A stretch of 64,000 nucleotides of DNA from NCBI GenBank assembly GCA_030148425.1, contig JASBTM010000017.1, positions 620,001 to 684,000 of the forward strand, in the 5' to 3' direction. Positions within the stretch are counted from its first letter, which is position 1; the number at the start of each line of letters is the position of its first letter. Of this stretch, positions 47,786-55,810 are shown in pieces. The position numbers and the translations under genes were made by a program. The notes under the pieces are model-generated. The model saw only the letters and a program-made list of their open reading frames with translations. It did not search any database and was not told where the DNA came from. This DNA comes from Hyphomicrobium sp. (GTDB lineage Bacteria; Pseudomonadota; Alphaproteobacteria; Rhizobiales; Hyphomicrobiaceae).

Positions 47786-48084
47786 CGGTCGCGAGCCTCC
47801 CCAGCGCGGCGGGCATGCGTCGAGCCGTCCGCTTCGGTCCAAGCGACGACGACATCGCTTAGCGAAATTCGGCCGGCGACGCTGTCCGCCAGGATCTCGC
47901 GCAATAGCCGCTCCGACGGCGCCAGCCTAACGGGCTCAATCTCGTGCAATTTATTCACGCTGTCGGTCCCCTTTCTCGGCGGCAGCAGGCCCCTGATCTT
48001 CGCCCTGATCGCCACAAGTCTCGCTTGCTCGGCGCATTCCGATTCCGTCATTTCATCTCTCGACTTGTCTTCGATTGCGCTCAT
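47782..48084 (-). CDS. Phage hypothetical protein, 100 aa
   Basis: ATG at 48084 overlaps the stop of the upstream gene (ATGA). Charged helical protein (SAIEDKSRDEMTESECAEQA; RLAPSERLLREILADSVAGR; ISLSDVVVAWTEADG). Family unknown. Confidence 0.55.
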   Translation of the reverse strand: MSAIEDKSRDEMTESECAEQARLVAIRAKIRGLLPPRKGTDSVNKLHEIEPVRLAPSERLLREILADSVAGRISLSDVVVAWTEADGSTHARRAGEARDR

Positions 48085-48392
48085 GATCGTCCCGCGAGTG
48101 CCGGCGTGGGCGGCTGCCACGGCTTCGGCTGCTCTTCTCGATTCTCGGCTGCCCTCGCTGCCTCAGACTGGTCGAGAAGATTGGCGATGGCGCGCTCGGG
48201 AAGCGCCGCGATCAGATGGCCGAGGGCGTAAACGGCTGAATAACCGAGAACGATCTCATCGTTCACGATGTCGATCTTCGGACAGACCACGCGGTGAAGG
48301 AAATCCATCGCGGCCATGTGCGCGTCACCGCGGACACCCAACGCAGAATACGGATCTCGTCCTTCGCCTTTCAGGCGGACGTCGTGCATCAT
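48081..48392 (-). CDS. Phage hypothetical protein, 103 aa
   Basis: ATG pair at 48392/48389 overlapping the upstream stop. Helical protein with GDAHMAAMDFLHRVVCPKID, then YSAVYALGHLIAALPERAIA; C-terminus rich in Q/P/A. No signal. Function unknown. Confidence 0.55.
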   Translation of the reverse strand: MMHDVRLKGEGRDPYSALGVRGDAHMAAMDFLHRVVCPKIDIVNDEIVLGYSAVYALGHLIAALPERAIANLLDQSEAARAAENREEQPKPWQPPTPALAGRS

Positions 48393-48640
48393 CGCCTCCC
48401 GACAGTCGGATGCGGAGCATTGACGCGCGGACGCTCGGCGTAAGGGGCGTAAGCGGCGTGCTGCACCACCTGCCGTCTCGGCTTCTCGTTGTTGACGATC
48501 TTGCCCGGATATCCGACCCGCTTCGACAAGAACACGTTGATCTCATCGAGTGTCACGCCGAGATGTTCGGCGATCCCGGCGGCGCTGCGGCCACCGTTCC
48601 ACTGGCGAACGGCTGAACTTTTCTGCCCCCGTGTCATCAT
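48389..48640 (-). CDS. Small HTH protein (GcrA-like pattern), 83 aa
   Basis: ATG at 48640 shares a base with the upstream stop (TGATG); GGAG lies 8-9 bases before it. HTH-like start: TRGQKSSAVRQWNGGRSAAG, IAEHLGVTLDEINVFLSKR, reminiscent of the N-terminal HTH of GcrA-type regulators. The C-terminal half is basic (KPRRQVVQHAAYAPYAERPR). Possible small transcription regulator; inferred. Confidence 0.55.
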   Translation of the reverse strand: MMTRGQKSSAVRQWNGGRSAAGIAEHLGVTLDEINVFLSKRVGYPGKIVNNEKPRRQVVQHAAYAPYAERPRVNAPHPTVGRR

Positions 48641-48996
48641 CAAAATAGCTCCATTTGAGAGGGCTTCGGCGAAGACGCAGGAACTGCGAGAAACGACGCC
48701 GGTGGTCCGTGTTGCAATCGGATTTGGGCACAGTGCACCGCCCGAAGGGGCCATTGACCGCGAATAGCGAGAGCGCTTTTGAGCAATCGTCGATCGAGCA
48801 ACGGCTTGTGCCAGTGCGTGATGGTTTCCCACTCTCGATCAAGCCGCTCGGCAATCTCGTCGAACAGCGCGTCGGAGATCAGAACCTCACCTCCTCGGTG
48901 TTGATCGTAAACCCAGGCCGCCATGATCCACCACGGCACGAGCATGTTCGGATTGGCCGAGATGCGCTCGCGGCAATACGAGTCGAGCGTCGTCAT
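48640..48996 (-). CDS. Phage protein with ligase-like N-terminus and clamp motif, 118 aa
   Basis: VPWWIMAAWVYDQHRGGEVL, ISDALFDEIAERLDREW resembles the first helices of NAD-dependent DNA ligase adenylation domains ('Yy..d.P.isDaeYD'). The nucleotidyl core is missing, so no ligase activity is expected. The last five residues, QMELF, fit the QxxLF sliding-clamp motif at an accessible C-terminus. A replication-linked role is inferred. Confidence 0.55.
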   Translation of the reverse strand: MTTLDSYCRERISANPNMLVPWWIMAAWVYDQHRGGEVLISDALFDEIAERLDREWETITHWHKPLLDRRLLKSALAIRGQWPLRAVHCAQIRLQHGPPASFLAVPASSPKPSQMELF

Positions 48997-49400
48997 GCGA
49001 TGGCCTCACAGTCCTCGAGCAGCCAATCGATTTCTCGACGGGCATAAGAGACGTCGCCTTGTGCCAGCGCGTCGGCCGCCCTCGCTAGCGCCGAATGGCT
49101 GACATCGTCGAAATGAAATACGTCGGCGTCATCGGCAGGGACGGCTGCGGAAGCCGTGCGCGGGTCTTTGGTCGCCTTTCCTAAGTCGGTGCGGATTGCG
49201 CCGCGCAGCATCAGCAGCCAACAGGCAAATGCCGAGAGAGCTACGGGGTTAAGATCCGAGAAGCCGCGGCCGTCGAAGAAGGCGTAACCGACACCAACTC
49301 CGATCCCGACGATCGCGAAGCCGCCTGCGAAAGGCGCAAAGGCTAAGCGTGCCGTGAGGGCACCGAGCAACATCAGCGGAGCGAATTCGTCGAAGCTCAT
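48993..49400 (-). CDS. Phage membrane protein, 135 aa
   Basis: Hydrophobic N-terminal half with three likely helices (PLMLLGALTARLAFAPFAGG; FAIVGIGVGVGYAFF; VALSAFACWLLMLRGAI) and a soluble acidic C-terminal half (AVPADDADVFHFDDVSHSAL, AREIDWLLEDCE type). Starts in an ATGA overlap. Possibly a superinfection-related or other early membrane protein; not shown. Confidence 0.55.
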   Translation of the reverse strand: MSFDEFAPLMLLGALTARLAFAPFAGGFAIVGIGVGVGYAFFDGRGFSDLNPVALSAFACWLLMLRGAIRTDLGKATKDPRTASAAVPADDADVFHFDDVSHSALARAADALAQGDVSYARREIDWLLEDCEAIA

Positions 49401-49606
49401 CGCACCACCTGCTCATGGCACGGCGTCCAGAACGACACCCACTTCGTGACCCACATGCTGCCGGCGGAGAAGACGAGCCGGCCCTCTGCGGTGCGGTACG
49501 CCTCACCGATCTCCGATTTCCAGCCATTGCTGTATTCGAGCCAGCAAGCGACGCCGTCGGCGGTCGCCTTGTCGTTGCCTTCATCGGGCCGAAGCCATCG
49601 AGCCAT
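49397..49606 (-). CDS. Phage hypothetical protein, 69 aa
   Basis: Trp-rich small protein (ARWLRPDEGNDKATADGVAC; WLEYSNGWKSEIGEAY; WVTKWVSFWTPCHEQ). Adjacent (2 bases) to the helicase gene. Family unknown. Confidence 0.55.
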   Translation of the reverse strand: MARWLRPDEGNDKATADGVACWLEYSNGWKSEIGEAYRTAEGRLVFSAGSMWVTKWVSFWTPCHEQVVR

Positions 49607-49608
49607 GG

Positions 49609-51363
49609 TCAGGTTTCCTCGAATAGCGGTTGCTGGTCGTCGACGGACACGGCGGACGTCGGCGAAATCTGCGGTGGCGCAGCCAAATGGCTTTTGCCCC
49701 TGAGATAGAGTTCGGCGAGTTGGCGAATCCGCGTGCTATCAGAACGCTGATCAGACGGCGCCGAAAGCGGATCGACGATGCCGTGCGCCTGGCTGTTCTT
49801 GAGGCCGATGACGCCCATGACCCCCGGATCGCTGCCGCCGTCGGCGACGAGGAAGATGGCGTCGACGTCTTCAGTCTGACCTGGACGATCGAGACGCGCG
49901 ATGCACTGCTCGTGTACCTTCCCTGACCAATCGAGTTCACCGAAGACGATGGTGCGGCACCGGGCCTGCAGGCCGTCAAGCCCAGCGCCGGAGCGCAGGC
50001 TCATAATCATGACGTCCGACGCTCCGCTCAGGAACGCATCGACGGTGGCACGTTTCTGCTTCGGGCTTTCCGACCCGGTGAAGAGCACGGGTTTGTATTC
50101 GGCAAGCTCACGCATCCAGATGTCGTAGACATCTCGATGCCAGCCACAGAGCAATACCGGCTGCTTTGCGGCCAGCAGAACTTTGATGAAGGCGGCGACG
50201 TGCTTCGCCTTGGCAACGCCGGTTGCGTGCCGCAGCAGCATGTCAAATTCGCGCGCCGCCTGCCCGCGTTCGGTGAAGGAACCGGAGATCACCTGCCGCG
50301 CCAGGTGCGCCATCATCGCCGCGCCGTCCTCGAGCGGCTGCTCATCATAAGGCACGGTGTGAATGATCGTATTCGCGAACTTCCGCTCGTCTCCGACATC
50401 TCGTCGCGTTCGGCGCAGAGCGATATGGTTCTCGAGAAGGTAAGTACCCAGCGCCTCGGGCTCGCTGACAAGCCACTTCCCGCCCGGACCTGGACTGCAC
50501 CATTCACGGACGAAATCAAACCAGTCGCCGAGGCATCCGCCTTCGAGAAAATCGCAGATGCGCCAGATTTCCTCGCCGTAGTTGTAGATCGGCGTGCCGG
50601 ACAGTCCGAGAACGAGAGACGCCTGTCTGGAGAATGCCTGCGCAGCCGCACCCTTCGCGGTACCGGAGCCGGACCTCAGCTCCTGAATTTCATCGAACAC
50701 AACCGATTTGAAACCGGACGACTCTGCATAGTCGATCCAGCCCGCCAGCTTAGAGTACGGGCATATGACGACGTCGACCGGCGGCAGTTCGTACGGGGTT
50801 GTCTTCTTGACGATGTGCGTCTTGAGGTTTGTGAACTCTGCGATCTTTTCCGCCCACTGACCGGGCAAATGCGTTTGCGGCACGACGAGCGCGGGCAGGA
50901 AATCGGGAGCGACGACAGCCGCAATAGCCGAGATCGTCTTGCCGAGACCCATCTCGTCCATCAACAGCAACCGGCCGGTTCGCCGAACGAGTTCCGCGGC
51001 CTGGGTCTGATAGGAATACGGCCTCATGTTGCCGCGAAAGCCAGCTTGCGCTGGCGGCCGCCACGACGGTGAAAGTATCGCGCCGATTTCAGACTGCTGT
51101 GTTTCGAAGAGGGTCTTTTGACCGGAGAGGCGTGCGACATCCTCGGTGCTGATCTTCAGTGGATAGCGATCGGTGAACCACTTGAGATCAGCACCCAGGC
51201 GCGGTCCGCCAGCGAGCGTGAACGGCGTGCGCGCAGTCTTGTTGATCGACGGGAAGATCTGCTTCAACCGGATTGCAACGTGCGGTTCAACATCGAGAGA
51301 CCAGGCGCTGCCGGTCCAAGACATCGAACCATAGGTGCGTTTGAAACTTAGCTGCTCCGTCAT
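49609..51363 (-). CDS. SNF2/DEAD-like helicase, 584 aa
   Basis: ATP-dependent DNA translocase. ATG at 51363 overlaps the upstream stop (ATGA). Motif I is MGLGKT, about residues 138-143; motif II is DEIQ, replacing the usual DEAH; motif III is LSGTP. The C-terminal RecA lobe has GWHRDVYDIW, SLRSGAGLDGLQA and motif VI ARLDRPGQTED. The C-terminus holds QQPLF, a possible sliding-clamp peptide. Phage SNF2-like proteins of this type act in replication or recombination. The preceding gene encodes a putative nuclease. Confidence 0.88.
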   Translation of the reverse strand: MTEQLSFKRTYGSMSWTGSAWSLDVEPHVAIRLKQIFPSINKTARTPFTLAGGPRLGADLKWFTDRYPLKISTEDVARLSGQKTLFETQQSEIGAILSPSWRPPAQAGFRGNMRPYSYQTQAAELVRRTGRLLLMDEMGLGKTISAIAAVVAPDFLPALVVPQTHLPGQWAEKIAEFTNLKTHIVKKTTPYELPPVDVVICPYSKLAGWIDYAESSGFKSVVFDEIQELRSGSGTAKGAAAQAFSRQASLVLGLSGTPIYNYGEEIWRICDFLEGGCLGDWFDFVREWCSPGPGGKWLVSEPEALGTYLLENHIALRRTRRDVGDERKFANTIIHTVPYDEQPLEDGAAMMAHLARQVISGSFTERGQAAREFDMLLRHATGVAKAKHVAAFIKVLLAAKQPVLLCGWHRDVYDIWMRELAEYKPVLFTGSESPKQKRATVDAFLSGASDVMIMSLRSGAGLDGLQARCRTIVFGELDWSGKVHEQCIARLDRPGQTEDVDAIFLVADGGSDPGVMGVIGLKNSQAHGIVDPLSAPSDQRSDSTRIRQLAELYLRGKSHLAAPPQISPTSAVSVDDQQPLFEET

Positions 51364-51734
51364 AGCCAAGCCCTCGCCATATCGAAGACGGCGACCGGCT
51401 TGCCGCCGATCGTTGGGCCCAGTGCCACCGGACGGGACGTCACAAGGATGAGACCGGAAAGCGATGGCTCGGCAGAATAGCTATTGAGCTGACGGATAAT
51501 CGCCTTCGGCTGGCCTTTAATTTTCACTTCGATGCCGACGTCGGCGACGAGAAGATCGATGATACCGCCCGCGATGCGGACCTCGCGGTTGACGCTCGCC
51601 CAAGGCGACATAGTCAGAGCGACCGCATCGTCCGTGAGGGCCGAGAAAATCCCGGCCTGCGTTGCCTTCTCATCCTCGAGAGGGAAGCGCTTGCCGTAGA
51701 GCGCAGCCATAATATCGCGCATCAATGGCGTCAT
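51360..51734 (-). CDS. Putative PD-(D/E)XK-like nuclease, 124 aa
   Basis: ATG at 51734 overlaps the upstream stop (ATGA). A short core can be read: E51 (REVRIAGG), D60 (GIIDLLVADVG), E69-V-K71 (GIEVKIKG), then QLNSYS and LVTSRP. The spacing D-x8-E-x-K fits compact PD-(D/E)XK nucleases. It is coupled to the SNF2 helicase, so a helicase-nuclease pair in recombination is plausible. Inference from pattern; not a recognised named family. Confidence 0.6.
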   Translation of the reverse strand: MTPLMRDIMAALYGKRFPLEDEKATQAGIFSALTDDAVALTMSPWASVNREVRIAGGIIDLLVADVGIEVKIKGQPKAIIRQLNSYSAEPSLSGLILVTSRPVALGPTIGGKPVAVFDMARAWL

Positions 51735-52042
51735 TTCGCGCCATCCTGACGCCGGACACAGATCGGCATACCGTCCGCGCCGAGCCGGGGTGTCACTCCG
51801 CCATTGCGGAAAATCAGGTACTGGCAACCGGACTCCAAATCCGTGAAGATGTCCGGTGCGCCGTGATAGTTGTAATATCGGTACGGCTCTGCTGACGTGG
51901 GTTTGGTGAAGTTGGCCGCGACGACCGCGGCGCCGATGATGATGGCAGCGCCGAGCCAAACCATGATCGAGAACCTGCCAGAACTTCTTTCGAAGTCGCG
52001 GTCGAAAGCGTCGATTTCCTCTTCGGACGGCTTCCGGCTCAT
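51731..52042 (-). CDS. Single-pass phage membrane protein (DUF6440-like end), 103 aa
   Basis: Acidic cytoplasmic N-terminus (SEEEIDAFDRDFERSSG), one membrane helix (FSIMVWLGAAIIIGAAVVAA), then a periplasmic part DLESGCQYLIFRNGGVTPRL GADG-like that resembles DUF6440 proteins. Starts in an ATGA overlap. Function unknown. Confidence 0.6.
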   Translation of the reverse strand: MSRKPSEEEIDAFDRDFERSSGRFSIMVWLGAAIIIGAAVVAANFTKPTSAEPYRYYNYHGAPDIFTDLESGCQYLIFRNGGVTPRLGADGMPICVRRQDGAK

Positions 52043-52641
52043 GCCTCAAGCTCCTTCGACAACGCGACCTCGAGCGGCGAATAGCGGCCGCCCTTCCACC
52101 CCTTCGTCAGCTCATCCGTGCGGACGAGGACGCGATCGAGGAAGGAGATCAGCTCGGCGTTGCTCCAAGTGACGATGTTGCGATCAGCCGCCAGGGCTCG
52201 GATCGATTGTTCCCAACTTGCGATGTTGAGATCCGGGCCCATGTCGCTGAATCCGTCGTCCAGAGCTTCCATTCCGCCGTCGCGCTCAGACGCGAGCTCG
52301 AGCATGCCGATAGCTTCCTCGGCGAGCGCATTTCGCTCGAGGGCGCGTCGCGTCCAGATGCTGAAGAAGGTCTTGTATTTGAAGAAACCCGTCTTGTGGT
52401 TCTTCGCGGCGTTGTCTTCGAGGCTGGTCCCCTTGATGAACTTCGCCGCGCGCGCCGCCCGGTTGTGGCCAAATCTGCGCTTGACGTCAGAGCCATCCCA
52501 CAAGGTCACTGACACGTTGCATTCTGACGCGACGAACGACAGCGCCGCCGGCGCCATCAGCTTGAACGCCTGGACGCGCCGACGCTTCCACTGCCTGATG
52601 GCCTTTGGGTCGGCGCCCGGCTGCAAAGCTGCGATGATCAT
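52039..52641 (-). CDS. Phage hypothetical protein, 200 aa
   Basis: GAGGGGGACT before ATG 52641. Basic, helical N-terminal half (PKAIRQWKRRRVQAFKLMAP; RRFGHNRAARAAKFIKGTSL) suggests nucleic-acid contact; helical acidic middle. No domain recognised. Part of the overlapping early operon. Confidence 0.55.
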   Translation of the reverse strand: MIIAALQPGADPKAIRQWKRRRVQAFKLMAPAALSFVASECNVSVTLWDGSDVKRRFGHNRAARAAKFIKGTSLEDNAAKNHKTGFFKYKTFFSIWTRRALERNALAEEAIGMLELASERDGGMEALDDGFSDMGPDLNIASWEQSIRALAADRNIVTWSNAELISFLDRVLVRTDELTKGWKGGRYSPLEVALSKELEA

Positions 52642-53705
52642 AGTCCCCCTCGTGCGCGACGATTGCCCTCTTTCAACTGCTCAAGCGCGTCTGCGCGTTT
52701 CGCTGAGCCGATGTCCGGTAGTTGGTTCGCGATGATCCAGATGCCGTCGAGCGCGATCTTGAGGATCTGGCCAACGCGGACCGCAGAAATCTTGCGCCGC
52801 TCGACCACGCGGATCTGCTGCGCGATCTTTGCCAACGACAGCGCGGTATCGCGTGAGGCGAAGAAGAGTACCCATTGCGCCGTTGTGAAACCTTCGACGA
52901 GCCGGAAGCCGGCGGCGAAGGCACTATCGCCAGTCAGATGCCGCGTTCCGAGCGAGGTGAACCACGACATAGCGGTGTCGTAGTCGTCGAGATCGGCCTG
53001 CACCTGCTCGAAACGCGGCCGAAGCGCCGGAACCTGCGCAGCCTCCCATTCGGCCAGCTCGCGAAGCTGGGCATCGCTCAAGCCGCCATTGCGGCGATCG
53101 AAGCCGAGTCCGTCAGCAACGTCGGTCAGGGTTTCCTGTGCGAGCGCGCGCATGACGCGCCCCTCGGCGTCATGGCGCCGTATCGTGCCAGGGACACGCG
53201 AATACCGAATTCTTGAGACGTCGAGCCACCATAGCTGCCGCTTCTGCCCGCGCCGCCCCTTGCCCTCGCTACGGGCTTGCTCGCGGTCCGCATCCATTTC
53301 TGCGGCGAGCTGGGCAGCATCGGCGGCAGAGAACGACTGCCGGGACGACCACATGCGCGGCCACTCGTCGTCTTCGGGCAACACCAATGCGACTGGCGGC
53401 AGCGGAAAGAGTTTGAACTTGTCCGGATCGACCGGCGCCCAGAAATCGGGCTGCTCGCTGCCAAGCCAGCGCCATGCCTTCCAGGGCTTTGATTTGTCGC
53501 GGGGCGGCTTCGTGCATGGCAGATGCACGGCGTAAAGTGACTTTCCGACCTTCTCGTAAGTGACCCAGGAAGCCGCGCCCGTCTCGGGGTTGAGAGCGCG
53601 CGCGGCTTCGAAAGGCCCCCGGCCATTCCAGATAACGCGAACGGGAAACCTCTGCGGCAGGTTGATCCCGTCCAAACGATAGAATTGCCGAAACTTGAGA
53701 GGCAT
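52638..53705 (-). CDS. Phage hypothetical protein, 355 aa
   Basis: ATG at 53705 two bases after the upstream stop; a start further upstream is rejected. N-terminal ~110 residues are Trp/Pro-rich (PVRVIWNGRGPFEAARALNP). Middle is a charged helix (AEMDADREQARSEGKGRRGQ). The C-terminal ~120 residues (TTAQWVLFFASRDTALSLAK; ISAVRVGQILKIALDGIWII) look HTH-like, similar in feel to DUF6362 proteins. Probably a DNA-binding early protein; low certainty on the family. Confidence 0.55.
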   Translation of the reverse strand: MPLKFRQFYRLDGINLPQRFPVRVIWNGRGPFEAARALNPETGAASWVTYEKVGKSLYAVHLPCTKPPRDKSKPWKAWRWLGSEQPDFWAPVDPDKFKLFPLPPVALVLPEDDEWPRMWSSRQSFSAADAAQLAAEMDADREQARSEGKGRRGQKRQLWWLDVSRIRYSRVPGTIRRHDAEGRVMRALAQETLTDVADGLGFDRRNGGLSDAQLRELAEWEAAQVPALRPRFEQVQADLDDYDTAMSWFTSLGTRHLTGDSAFAAGFRLVEGFTTAQWVLFFASRDTALSLAKIAQQIRVVERRKISAVRVGQILKIALDGIWIIANQLPDIGSAKRADALEQLKEGNRRARGGL

Positions 53706-53707
53706 CG

Positions 53708-53941
53708 TCACGCGGCGAGCCTCCGTGCCGAGCATGCGGAGCTGCCGGTCTCGACCGGCTCGCGCCAGCCTTCCGGATCAATGCGTGACGAACTGCGGCC
53801 GAAATCCTGCGTCCAGTAGGAACGCGGCTCGTTCGGAATGCCTTGGAAAAGCCATCCCGTGACAACTCGGCCGTCGGAGAGCCGCATGTCGACTGGACGG
53901 GTATGATTGAGTTCGCACATGGGGCGGTAGGCTGTCGGCAT
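53708..53941 (-). CDS. Phage hypothetical protein, 77 aa
   Basis: Begins in a TGATG overlap. Small beta-rich protein (MRLSDGRVVTGWLFQGIPNE) with a Trp pair; C-terminus basic. Family unknown. Confidence 0.5.
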   Translation of the reverse strand: MPTAYRPMCELNHTRPVDMRLSDGRVVTGWLFQGIPNEPRSYWTQDFGRSSSRIDPEGWREPVETGSSACSARRLAA

Positions 53942-54273
53942 CAGTGCACCGCGCCAGCTTCGGAAACGATGCGCTGGATTTCGTCAAAGGCATCGTCGTT
54001 CGGTGGCGGGATTTGATTGCCTTGAACGGCCCCCGGCTGCTGCCCGTATTGCGGATTCGGCAGGAACCCGATGCGATTAGCGATCGTCAGAAGCTCACGA
54101 GCGATTGCCGTGGCGTTCTGGCTCTGCAGTTCTTTGACGTCCCCAAGGCGGCGCAGAACTTCCGCGTCTGCGGTGATCATCCGCTTTTCGAGGTGCTCGA
54201 TCTGGTTCAACGCGAACTGATTTTCCTCAACCATGCGTTTCCGCATCGTCTCGATCTGGTCGGCGAGCTTCAC
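53941..54273 (-). CDS. Phage coiled-coil protein, 110 aa
   Basis: GTG at 54273 in a GTGA overlap with the upstream stop. Coiled coil in residues 1-60 (KLADQIETMRKRMVEENQFA; LNQIEHLEKRM), then a Pro/Gln-rich linker (NPQYGQQPGAVQGNQIPPPN). Function unknown. Confidence 0.55.
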   Translation of the reverse strand: MKLADQIETMRKRMVEENQFALNQIEHLEKRMITADAEVLRRLGDVKELQSQNATAIARELLTIANRIGFLPNPQYGQQPGAVQGNQIPPPNDDAFDEIQRIVSEAGAVH

Positions 54274-54473
54274 AGTGTCCCCCTTTCGTAGCTGCCGCGG
54301 CCAAGCTCAATGCCCGTCGCGGGATCAGTTTCAATCCAATTGCAATTGCTCCAGTCGAGCGCGCAGCGCGTCGGTCGATCGAGCGGATCGGCATCAATCG
54401 GCGCGAGGACGAACGGTGCCCGTCCCTCGTCGACGATCAGGGTTTCCGAGACGTGCGCGTGCTTCCGCTGCAT
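54270..54473 (-). CDS. Phage hypothetical protein, 67 aa
   Basis: ATG at 54473, four bases after the stop of the 130-aa gene. Starts MQRKHAHVSETLIVDEGRAP; includes CALDWSNCNW. The extended frame upstream overlaps the neighbouring gene and is rejected. Family unknown. Confidence 0.5.
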   Translation of the reverse strand: MQRKHAHVSETLIVDEGRAPFVLAPIDADPLDRPTRCALDWSNCNWIETDPATGIELGRGSYERGTL

Positions 54474-54477
54474 GGCG

Positions 54478-54870
54478 TCAGTGCTTCGACTTGTCGGGCT
54501 TGCCGAACGGAACGACTTTCTCGCCCTTTTTCGTGCGCTCTTTCTTCGGCTCCGGCACGGACTCGGCGTCGACTTGGGCCTCATGCATCGCCGTCTCGAG
54601 GTCGGTCGGCAGGCCCGTCGCTTTGCGAGCAGCGTCGATCTCGGCTTCATGGGTCAAGATTTTGAGACGCTTCTCAGCGTCGGCGCGGTGTTCTTTCACG
54701 ACCTGCGCAATGACCTTCTCGCTGAAGCCGTCGGCTTTATCCTCGGCCTTGTAGTCGGTGAGCGTAAGTGCGAGTTCGTCCGCACCTTTAAAAAGATCAA
54801 GGCGTCGATCGACGCGAGCCTTGAATGCGGCGCCGGAATTGTCGCCGACTTTTGGTGTCTCGTCCCCCAT
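54478..54870 (-). CDS. GapR-like (DUF2312-like) phage protein, 130 aa
   Basis: Very good ribosome site (AGGAGG, 6 bases). The centre, DYKAEDKADGFSEKVIAQVV, KEHRADAEKRLK, recalls GapR/DUF2312 proteins, small alphaproteobacterial nucleoid proteins that bind over-twisted DNA. The C-terminus is lysine-rich. It is longer than GapR (about 90 aa), and the similarity is by eye only. Confidence 0.5.
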   Translation of the reverse strand: MGDETPKVGDNSGAAFKARVDRRLDLFKGADELALTLTDYKAEDKADGFSEKVIAQVVKEHRADAEKRLKILTHEAEIDAARKATGLPTDLETAMHEAQVDAESVPEPKKERTKKGEKVVPFGKPDKSKH

Positions 54871-54882
54871 AATGACCTCCTG

Positions 54883-54936
54883 TTACTTTGCGGGTGTAAG
54901 CAGCGCGTGGATGTGGATCGTCGCGTGGATCTCCAT
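54883..54936 (-). CDS. Possible 17-aa peptide
   Basis: ATG at 54936 shares its A with the stop of the methyltransferase gene (TGATG) and GGCGGTG lies upstream. Product MEIHATIHIHALLTPAK. The tight junction suggests coupling, but the length makes it uncertain. Confidence 0.25.
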   Translation of the reverse strand: MEIHATIHIHALLTPAK

Positions 54937-55610
54937 CACGCACCGCCTTTTTTCAGCTTGCGGATTTTCTCGCGGATCTCGGCGCGCACTTCTGCCGGCG
55001 AGCGCGCATAGCGCATCGTCCGTCCGAACGCGCGCCGCCAATCCCAGACATAAAGGGCGTGATCTTCGCTCGGACCGTTCACCTTGCCGTTGTCGTCGAG
55101 CTTCGGATCGAACCACCAAATCCGATCGAGTAAGACGATCTTCATTCCCCACGCCGGATGGTCATTGAAGATGTCGGACCGAGTAACGGCACTGTCGAAT
55201 TTAACGCCGAGCAGCATCACAACGATGCCGTGCCGTTCCTTCGTCAGCTCGAGCGCGCGACGGACAAACCGCTCGGCCAGATCGCCCTTGTAAGGCGGGT
55301 TCGTGAAGATGGCGTCGAACTCGAATGGCAGCAGCGGCTGCTTCTGATCGAGAAAATCGGCGACGAGCATGCGGTTGCTCGCGAACAGATCGCTATCGTC
55401 CGGCACATGAATATCGGACGGTATGACCTTCAGTCCGTGCTCTTCGAGCTCGGCGACCATCTGTCCGGTGCCGGCTGCGCATTCCCAGACGGTCATGCCC
55501 GGACGCAACCTCGGACCCATGATCTCTTTAAGCGCCGCGGCCGTTACCCAGCGCGGGGTATTGTAAGCTTCGCGCGCGACGCGTTCGTAACCGGACTCAC
55601 GCTGTGCCAT
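54936..55610 (-). CDS. DNA adenine-type methyltransferase (NPPY), 224 aa
   Basis: SAM-dependent DNA methylase. ATG at 55610 shares a base with the upstream stop. Motif I is ECAAGTGQM, about residues 43-51; motif IV is FTNPPYKGD, about 102-110. The NPPY form is typical of N6-adenine (or N4-cytosine) methylases. There is no obvious target-recognition domain and no restriction partner, so it is an orphan phage methylase, likely for anti-restriction or regulation. The recognised site is unknown. Confidence 0.85.
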   Translation of the reverse strand: MAQRESGYERVAREAYNTPRWVTAAALKEIMGPRLRPGMTVWECAAGTGQMVAELEEHGLKVIPSDIHVPDDSDLFASNRMLVADFLDQKQPLLPFEFDAIFTNPPYKGDLAERFVRRALELTKERHGIVVMLLGVKFDSAVTRSDIFNDHPAWGMKIVLLDRIWWFDPKLDDNGKVNGPSEDHALYVWDWRRAFGRTMRYARSPAEVRAEIREKIRKLKKGGA

Positions 55611-55810
55611 CAGGCAACGCCCCCGGTTTGCGCCAGGCTGAGCAGCATCAGCTCGCCGCGGACGACACGGCCGACCTCGGTCACGATGTTCGCGAGCACC
55701 TGGCGGGCCGGCGGTTGCGTGTAGGTTTGGCTCGAGGCGATGAGTTCGGCGCGAATGTCGGCAAGCGTCGCGTCGACTAGGTCCTCGAATGCGGTGTCGA
55801 GCTTCGTCAT
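55610..55810 (-). CDS. Small helical phage protein, 66 aa
   Basis: Helical protein (TKLDTAFEDLVDATLADIRA; VLANIVTEVGRVVRGELMLL) between the initiator-side gene and the methylase, with overlapping junctions at both ends. Function unknown. Confidence 0.55.
   Translation of the reverse strand: MTKLDTAFEDLVDATLADIRAELIASSQTYTQPPARQVLANIVTEVGRVVRGELMLLSLAQTGGVA

Noticed and set aside
50137..51072. 311-codon plus-strand frame
   Set aside because: Exactly antisense to the SNF2 helicase gene, whose motifs are clear. Long antisense frames are expected at high GC.
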